Assembly (NCBI GenBank): GCA_013151415.1
Contig: JAADII010000134.1
Location: 1 to 40,927 of the forward strand
Direction: 5' to 3'
From: Chloroflexota bacterium
Lineage (GTDB): Bacteria; Chloroflexota; Anaerolineae; J102
DNA: 40,927 bases
Part shown: positions 34,222 through 40,927 of the stretch, in pieces
How positions within the stretch are numbered: the first letter of the stretch is position 1
Layout of the letters: each line of letters opens with the position of its first letter
The notes under the pieces: model-generated
The model's database searches: none
Seen by the model: only the letters and a program-made list of their open reading frames with translations
Told to the model about the DNA's origin: nothing
Position numbers and translations under genes: made by a program

Positions 34222-35295
34222 TTATGATTCAGTGCCGGGTGAAATAGGCGATGCATCATACAGCCAACACGCCACCTTTTGTTCGCCCACCTGGAAGAAC
34301 GGCGGATATTCCTGTTCGCAGATAGGCCCCTTCTTGGCGAAACAGCGAGGGTGAAAGGGACAACCGGACGGCGGATTGATGGGGCTGGGCGCGCCGCCTC
34401 GTAGCAGAATGCGTTCGCGGCGCGCGGCCTTGTCCACCACGGGCACGGCCGCCAGCAACGCCTGCGTGTACGGATGCCGCGGCTCCGCGAACAGCGCGTC
34501 GGTCGGCCCTTCCTCCGCGATATGCCCCAGGTACATCACGGCCACCCGGTCGCTGATGTAATAGATCACGCTCAGGTCATGGGCGATGAAAAGGTAGGTG
34601 AGATTGAACTCCTCCTGCAATTCCAGCAGCAAATTGATGACCTGCGCCTGAATGGACACATCGAGACTGGAGACCGGCTCGTCCGCAACGATGAAACGGG
34701 GATGCATGGCCAGCGCGCGGGCGATGCCAATGCGCTGACGCTGGCCGCCCGAAAATTGATGGGGATAATTGTCGATGTGCCGCGGGTTCAATCCCACCCG
34801 CGCCAGCAGTTTCAGGCTTTCGGCCTCTTGCTCCAGCGGATCCGTCACCCCGCGATGGCGCAGCGGCGCGGCCAAAATCTGGCGCACGGTCTTGCGCGGG
34901 TTGAGAGAGGAGTAAGGGTTCTGGAAGACGATTTGGGCCATGCGGTGAAAGCTGTACGACTCGGCCCCATTCCCCGCGGTCCGGCCCGCGTCTCCCGCGT
35001 CCTCCTGGCCCGCGCGGGGGTCGAAACGGATTTCGCCCGCGGTGGGTTCATAAAGTCGCGTGAGCAGGCGGCCCAAAGTGGTCTTGCCGCAACCCGATTC
35101 ACCCACCAGGCCCAGGGTTTCGCCGGGATAGATGGCCAGGTCCACGCCGTCCACCGCGCGCACCACCACATCCTTTTGCGCGGCCAGGATGCGGCCCAGG
35201 AAACTCGGCTTGCGCACGAAATGCTTCTTCAAATTCACCGCCTGCACCAGCGGTTGGGAGGTGCTGGGATTGTTCGTCATAAGATTTCCGGTCAT
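34222..35295 (-). CDS. dppF: Oligopeptide/dipeptide ABC importer ATP-binding protein (DppF/OppF)
   Basis: 357 residues from the ATG at 35295, which overlaps the stop of the preceding ATPase gene by four bases (ATGA). An ATG at 35280 is the alternative. Walker A is GESGCGKTTLGRLL, Q-loop IVFQNPYSSLNPR, signature YPHQFSGGQRQRIG, Walker B FIVADEP, and the H-loop is in LFIAHDL. The C-terminal Cys-rich oligopeptide-transporter tail is present (SGCPFHPRCFAKKGPIC, a 4Fe-4S-type motif in this family). An unusual Ala/Gly/Asp-rich insert (DPRAGQEDAGDAGRTAGNGA) sits between Walker A and the Q-loop. Confidence 0.93.
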   Translation of the reverse strand: MTGNLMTNNPSTSQPLVQAVNLKKHFVRKPSFLGRILAAQKDVVVRAVDGVDLAIYPGETLGLVGESGCGKTTLGRLLTRLYEPTAGEIRFDPRAGQEDAGDAGRTAGNGAESYSFHRMAQIVFQNPYSSLNPRKTVRQILAAPLRHRGVTDPLEQEAESLKLLARVGLNPRHIDNYPHQFSGGQRQRIGIARALAMHPRFIVADEPVSSLDVSIQAQVINLLLELQEEFNLTYLFIAHDLSVIYYISDRVAVMYLGHIAEEGPTDALFAEPRHPYTQALLAAVPVVDKAARRERILLRGGAPSPINPPSGCPFHPRCFAKKGPICEQEYPPFFQVGEQKVACWLYDASPISPGTES

Positions 35296-36350
35296 TGATT
35301 GGAGATTTCGTATTCCGTCCCCCATGTCCAGCCTTGCTCGCGGGCGAAGTCTACATGGCGCAGACAACGGCTGCGGCGGTCGCGCGCCAATCTCACCATG
35401 GGGATGGGGCCGCTCTCGCAGACGGGCCGGGCCAGGGGGCAGCGCGGCGCGAAGGAGCAGCCGGGGGGCAGAGTGGCCAGGTCGGGCACGTTGCCGGGGA
35501 TGGGCGAAAGGGGTTGGCGTTCGCGACCCAGTCGCGGGATGCAGTCCAGCAGGCCCTGGGTGTAGGGATGCTGCGGCGATTCGATGACCTCATCCACCGA
35601 ACCCATTTCCACGATGCGGCCCGCGTACATCACCGCGATGCGGTGGCAGAATTCGGCCGCGACGCCCAGATCATGCGTCACCAGGATGATGCCGGTTCCT
35701 CGGCGCTCGTTGATGCGCTTCATCAAGTCCAAAATCTGGGCCTGGATGGTCACGTCCAGCGCGGTGGTCGGCTCATCGGCCAGGATCAGCCTGGGTTCGC
35801 AGGCCAGGGCGATGGCGATGAGCGCGCGTTGCTGCATCCCGCCGGAAAACTCGTGAGGATAGGCCTTGTAGCGCGCGTCGGGCGAGGGGATGCCCACCTC
35901 CTCCATAAGCTGGATGACTCGCTCCTTTTCGCGACGCCGCGCGCCCATATCCAGCGGCCAGGGCCATCTTCCATCGACGATGTGATGCAGTCGCAGCGAT
36001 TCCCGTATCTGGTCGCCCACGCGAAAAGCCGGGTTCAGCGTGCTCAGCGGGTCCTGAAAGATCATGGCGATTTCGCGGCCCCGCACGCGGCGCATCTCCC
36101 CTTCCGAAAGCGCGCGCAGGTCGCGGCCCTGGAACCGAATCTCGCCCTCGGCAATGTGGCCGGGTCGTCGGATCAGCCGCATGATGGAGAGCAAGACCGT
36201 GCTCTTGCCGCAACCCGACTCGCCCACCAGGCCCAGCACCTCGCCCGGCGCCAGGGAGAGATTCACGCTTTCCACCGCGCGCACCTCCCCGCGACGGGTG
36301 GGAAACACCGTGGTCAAATTACGCAGTTCCAATAGGGGTTCTTGAGTCAT
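35292..36350 (-). CDS. dppD: Oligopeptide/dipeptide ABC importer ATP-binding protein (DppD/OppD)
   Basis: 352 residues from the ATG at 36350 (MTQEPLLELRNLTTVFPTRR). Walker A is GESGCGKSTVLLSI, Q-loop IFQDPLSTLNPAF, signature YPHEFSGGMQQRALI, Walker B LILADEPTTALDV and H-loop VTHDLGV. The C-terminal iron-sulfur-like motif is PPGCSFAPRCPLARPVC. Together with dppF it powers uptake by the dppBC permease. It directly precedes dppF with an ATGA overlap. The gap to dppC upstream (178 bp) contains a family B repeat and a further word repeat. Confidence 0.93.
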   Translation of the reverse strand: MTQEPLLELRNLTTVFPTRRGEVRAVESVNLSLAPGEVLGLVGESGCGKSTVLLSIMRLIRRPGHIAEGEIRFQGRDLRALSEGEMRRVRGREIAMIFQDPLSTLNPAFRVGDQIRESLRLHHIVDGRWPWPLDMGARRREKERVIQLMEEVGIPSPDARYKAYPHEFSGGMQQRALIAIALACEPRLILADEPTTALDVTIQAQILDLMKRINERRGTGIILVTHDLGVAAEFCHRIAVMYAGRIVEMGSVDEVIESPQHPYTQGLLDCIPRLGRERQPLSPIPGNVPDLATLPPGCSFAPRCPLARPVCESGPIPMVRLARDRRSRCLRHVDFAREQGWTWGTEYEISNQ

Positions 36351-36407
36351 GAATGCAATCCTGTTCGAACACAGGCCACACGGGCCATGGCCCGCCGACA
36401 CCGATGA

Positions 36408-36512
36408 GAGGGACGAGGGGACGATAGGACGATGGACGATAGATGAGCCTTATCCCCATCGTCTGTAGTCAAACAAAAACCAATCCGTGAAATCCGTGTT
36501 CATCCGCGTCCT
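36408..36512. repeat. Word repeat family B, copy 5, and family G word run
   Basis: 36408-36470: left arm GAGGGACGAGGGGACGATAG and GACGATGGACGATAG, core AGATGAGCCTTATCC, right arm CCCATCGTCTGTAGTC. The core matches, in reverse complement, the GGGGxxxAGGCTCA found in copy 1. 36480-36512: AATCCGTGAAATCCGTG with TTCATCCGCGTCC, a separate tandem word family of a kind common in large environmental genomes. Both sit between dppC and dppD, inside the apparent operon. Confidence 0.75.
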
Positions 36513-36528
36513 ATTTTCAAACCGGTCT

Positions 36529-37464
36529 CTATTCGATCTTCAAACGCGGGTCCAATACATCGCGCAGGCCCTCGCCGAACAAGTTGATGGCCAGGACCAG
36601 ACCCACAATGGCCAGGCCGGGAAAAGTCGAAACCCACCAGGCTGTGAGCAGATAATCCCGACCCGAGGCCACCATCGAACCCCAGGCCGGCGTGGGCGGC
36701 TGGATGCCCAATCCCAAAAAGCTGAGACTGGCTTCCATAATGATCATATAGCCCATGCGCAGGGTGGCCAGCACAAACACGGCCTGCATGATATTGGGCA
36801 GTATCTCGCGCGTGATGATGGCCACCTTGCCCATGCCGCTCACCCGCGCGGCCTCGACATACTCCTTGGTTTTCTCGGCCATCATCTCCCCGCGCACCAG
36901 ACGAAAGAACTCGACCCAGCCCTTGAAAGTCAGCGCCAGGATGAGATTGCCGAACCCCGGCCCCAAAAAAGCCATCACGCCGATGGCGAAGATGAGAAAG
37001 GGAAAGGCCAGCAGCAAATCGGCCGCGCGCGAGACAATCGTATCGAAGCGACCGCGATAAAAACCCGCCAGCGCGCCCAAAGTTAATCCCACCAGCACCG
37101 AGACGCCCACCGCAATGACGCCCACCAGCAAGGAGACGCGCGCGCCGTAGATGATGCGCGTGAGAATGTCTCGGCCCTGGTCATCGGTGCCGAGCAAGAA
37201 TTCGGTCGAACCGCCCTCCATCCAGAACGGCGGCTCGAAACGGGTGCGCAGACTCCCGCGCGTGGGGTCGTGCACGGTGATGGCCGGCGCGAAGATGGCC
37301 GCGAGGATATAGAGCAGGATCACCACCGCGGCTATGATGGCCAGCGGGTGCTTGCGCATCTGATGCGCGAACTCGCTCCAATTGCGGCGCATCATGCGCC
37401 AGCGCAGGCCCCACAGGTGGCGGGCCCGCGCCCAGGATGAGGTTGGCGCTGGTGTCGTGGTCAT
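36529..37464 (-). CDS. dppC: Oligopeptide/dipeptide ABC importer permease (DppC/OppC)
   Basis: 311 residues. The N-terminal domain before the first helix (RMMRRNWSEFAHQMRKHPLA) is the DppC-type extension. Helix 1 is IIAAVVILLYILAAIFAPAI. GTDDQGRDILTRIIYGARVS is the conserved periplasmic block. The EAA-type cytoplasmic loop is KEYVEAARVSGMGKVAIITR, which contacts the ATPases. SLSFLGLGIQPPTPAWGSMV is a family hallmark near the end. It pairs with dppB. Confidence 0.94.
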   Translation of the reverse strand: MTTTPAPTSSWARARHLWGLRWRMMRRNWSEFAHQMRKHPLAIIAAVVILLYILAAIFAPAITVHDPTRGSLRTRFEPPFWMEGGSTEFLLGTDDQGRDILTRIIYGARVSLLVGVIAVGVSVLVGLTLGALAGFYRGRFDTIVSRAADLLLAFPFLIFAIGVMAFLGPGFGNLILALTFKGWVEFFRLVRGEMMAEKTKEYVEAARVSGMGKVAIITREILPNIMQAVFVLATLRMGYMIIMEASLSFLGLGIQPPTPAWGSMVASGRDYLLTAWWVSTFPGLAIVGLVLAINLFGEGLRDVLDPRLKIE

Positions 37465-37490
37465 GATGGAAAGTCGTTTGATCTAAATTC

Positions 37491-38501
37491 CTATAATGTG
37501 ATCTTGGGATTCAAATAAGTGTACAGAATGTCCACAATGAGGTTGGCGATGACGAATGTGAACGCGTAGACCATGACCGAGGCCTGAACAAGAGGAAAAT
37601 CGCGGTTGAAAATCGCATCCACCACCAGACGCCCCAGGCCCGGCCAACCGAACACCGTCTCCACGATCATGTTGCCGCCCAAAAGCACGCCCACCTGCAG
37701 GCCGATGACCGTGACCGTGGGGATGAGCGCGTTGCGCAGCGCATGGCGCAGCACCACGCGATGTTCGGGCGCGCCCTTGGCCCGCGCCAGGGTCACATAA
37801 TCCGCGCGCAGGGTTTCTAGCATGGAGGAGCGCAACACGCGCGCGACAATCGCGGCCACGGCCGCGCCCAAAGCAATGGAGGGCAAGATGAGATGACGAA
37901 GCGCATCTTTCAGGGCCGGCCAATTGCGCGTGAGAATGCTATCCACCACATACAAGCCCGTAATCTCCTGCAGATTCACATCATAGCTGATGCGGCCCTG
38001 CACCGGCAGCCAGCGCAGTTTTACGCTGAAGATGAGAATGAGCACAATGCCCAGCCAGAACGCGGGCATGGAAATCCCCAGAAACGCGCCGGCCATGCTG
38101 AAACGATCCAGCCACGAATTTTGCTTCACCGCGGAGAGAATGCCGATGGGAAAAGCGATGATGAGCGCGAAGAAAAGCGCGCCCAGGGCCAGCTCGATGG
38201 TCGCGGGCAGCCGTTCGGCGATGAGCTCCATGGTGGGGCGCTTCTTGATGTAGGAGTTGCCCAGGTCGCCCCGCGCCGCGTCGCGCAGGAAATACCAGAG
38301 CTGAATGTGGATCGGCTCATCGAGGTGGAACTCGGCCCGAAGCTGCTCGATTTCACCCGCGCCCACCGCGCCGCCCGCGCCCATCATGATGTCCACCGGG
38401 TCGCCTGGCGTCAGGCGCATGAAGATGAACACCATGATGGCCACGCCGAACATGATGGGGATGGTGGCCAGGATGCGTTCCAGAACTTTGATCGCGCGCA
38501 T
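37491..38501 (-). CDS. dppB: Oligopeptide/dipeptide ABC importer permease (DppB/OppB)
   Basis: 336 residues. VLERILATIPIMFGVAIMVF starts the first helix, with MRLTPGDPVDIMMG following it. A block typical of DppB (RGDLGNSYIKKRPTMELIAE and RLPATIELALGALFFALIIA) precedes the core. The EAA loop is DYVTLARAKGAPEHRVVLRH, and the C-terminus has ETVFGWPGLGRLVVDAIFNR. GGAG is five bases before the ATG. It begins 201 bp after the solute-binding-protein gene and ends 26 bp before dppC. Confidence 0.95.
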   Translation of the reverse strand: MRAIKVLERILATIPIMFGVAIMVFIFMRLTPGDPVDIMMGAGGAVGAGEIEQLRAEFHLDEPIHIQLWYFLRDAARGDLGNSYIKKRPTMELIAERLPATIELALGALFFALIIAFPIGILSAVKQNSWLDRFSMAGAFLGISMPAFWLGIVLILIFSVKLRWLPVQGRISYDVNLQEITGLYVVDSILTRNWPALKDALRHLILPSIALGAAVAAIVARVLRSSMLETLRADYVTLARAKGAPEHRVVLRHALRNALIPTVTVIGLQVGVLLGGNMIVETVFGWPGLGRLVVDAIFNRDFPLVQASVMVYAFTFVIANLIVDILYTYLNPKITL

Positions 38502-38582
38502 GGGGGCTCCAACTGGTGCGAAGAGGGTGGATTCCTCGAATTGAGATGGCTTCGAGTTGTTACTGGTCTTGGCCAGGTGGAC

Positions 38583-38646
38583 CGGACGATGGGACGATGA
38601 GACGATGGGACCATGAAATAGTCGTCATCGTCTCATCGTCCATTGG
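38583..38646. repeat. Word repeat family B, copy 6
   Basis: GACGATGGGACGATGAGACG is the left arm. CGATGGGACCATGAAATAGT is the core, which shares CGATGGGACCATGAA with the reverse complement of copy 3. CATCGTCTCATCGTCCATTG is the right arm. It lies in the gap between the solute-binding-protein gene and dppB. Confidence 0.78.
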
Positions 38647-38702
38647 GCTAACCATTTCCTGGAGGGCGAGCGCGTCGCCCCCCAAGAAAATAACGAACGG
38701 GA

Positions 38703-40433
<1,731 letters not shown>

Positions 40434-40748
40434 GATTCTCCTCCTATAAGTGTGATGTGAAAGGCGAGAAACGATTGACGCGGGGTGGACAACCCCTGAT
40501 GGCAAGCGCGTGTCCGGCAATGGCCTCCTTGATTCGTACTGCGTGTGATGTATTGCGTTTGGCGGCGAAGCCGCAACTGACGGCCATAAACACAAATAGG
40601 GGAGAACACAAATGGGAAAATTTTAGAAAGACCTATTCGTGTTTCTTCCTATTTGCGTCTTTTCTGGCTGCATTCTCGGGCATCATCAACACATACCGGC
40701 TATCGACCGTTGACCGTTGATTGTTGACTGTTAGCTGTTGGTTGTTGT
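40434..40748. other. Intergenic region with repeats, upstream of the dpp operon
   Basis: About 315 bp without a supported gene. 40533-40560 is family H copy 2 (GTACTGCGTGTGATGTATTG), sharing ACACGCAGTACGAA in reverse complement with the dctQ leader. 40588-40664 contains AACACAAATAGGGG and TTTCTTCCTATTTGCGTC words, with the two halves roughly complementary. 40691-40748 is a tandem run of GACCGTTGACCGTTGATTGT-type words (family F) that abuts the stop of the next gene. The dpp promoter must lie in here but none stands out. Confidence 0.55.
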
Positions 40749-40927
40749 TCATGCCAACACCGGCTCTCGCGGCGGCTCCTCGGCCGTTTTCAACGGCATC
40801 AGCTCGCGTTTCATCACGCGTAGCGCTCGCTCCGGCTCCAACCGGCCATACAAACCGCCCAGCACGCTGACCAGATAACTCGCGTCCAGCAGCACATCGC
40901 CGTTGGGCCGCAGCACATAAGGGTCTT
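40749..40927 (-). CDS. C-terminal end of an unidentified gene (partial)
   Basis: A 59-codon open frame entering from the right edge and stopping at 40749 (DPYVLRPNGDVLLDASYLVS near the edge, then LGGLYGRLEPERALRVMKRE and a Pro/Glu-rich end). The C-terminus is not enough to name a family. The codon usage and absence of stops fit the neighbouring genes. It lies on the same strand as the dpp operon, upstream of it, separated by about 315 bp of mainly repeat sequence. Confidence 0.6.
   Translation of the reverse strand, partial: DPYVLRPNGDVLLDASYLVSVLGGLYGRLEPERALRVMKRELMPLKTAEEPPREPVLA

Overview
The window looks like chromosomal DNA of a Chloroflexota bacterium, most probably of the Anaerolineae/Caldilineae type. 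This is inferred, not proven. The hints are: a moderately high-GC chromosome; a split glycine decarboxylase (gcvPA + gcvPB); a lipoprotein solute-binding protein with a long Val/Glu-rich linker after its lipobox; a secreted protein carrying an 'LPLLLKN' motif just after its signal peptide; and many intergenic regions filled with degenerate word-like repeats. I see no phage, plasmid, integrase or CRISPR signature.

Layout. 1-3735 (-): most of a large secreted, carbohydrate-binding, glycoside-hydrolase-like protein that runs off the left edge. 3830-5168: a small membrane protein, a dispersed repeat and a decayed PDDEXK/Rpn-type gene. 5302-10888 (-): a cell-envelope-like block with a methyltransferase, a polysaccharide flippase coupled to a phosphodiesterase-family protein, and a B12-binding/radical SAM protein carrying repeat-derived sequence in its reading frame. 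11197-16100: 3-hydroxybutyrate dehydrogenase, a universal stress protein and a TRAP transporter whose binding protein gene (dctP) converges on dctQM. 16246-19662: a hotdog thioesterase, a GlcD-type FAD oxidase and a lysine-2,3-aminomutase-family radical SAM enzyme. 20312-24513: an orphan AbrB-type antitoxin, glnA, an alpha/beta hydrolase, a GT4 glycosyltransferase and a small membrane protein. 24558-27513: tRNA-Val(CAC), a small membrane protein, a cspA-slyD operon behind an apparent attenuator or small RNA, rnhA and a Phd/PIN toxin-antitoxin pair. 27569-32656 (-): the glycine cleavage operon gcvT-gcvH-gcvPA-gcvPB under a tandem glycine riboswitch. 32870-40433 (-): an acyl-CoA dehydrogenase homologue lacking the usual catalytic Glu, then a complete Dpp/Opp-type ABC importer. 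40749-40927 (-): the C-terminus of an unidentified gene.

How the genes work together. The theme is uptake and oxidation of small organic acids, amino acids and peptides: TRAP and Dpp/Opp importers, hydroxy-acid oxidation (GlcD, BdhA), acyl-CoA metabolism, an amino acid mutase, glycine cleavage feeding C1 units, and nitrogen assimilation by GlnA.

The most unusual property is structural. At least six families of short word-like repeats are scattered between genes, often as long imperfect palindromes. Some share conserved loop sequences or a conserved 120-bp core between copies. They interrupt the gcv and dpp operons, supply sequence next to start codons, and in one case sit in frame inside a radical SAM gene. 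The other main candidates for follow-up are the cspA leader and the Glu-less acyl-CoA dehydrogenase.
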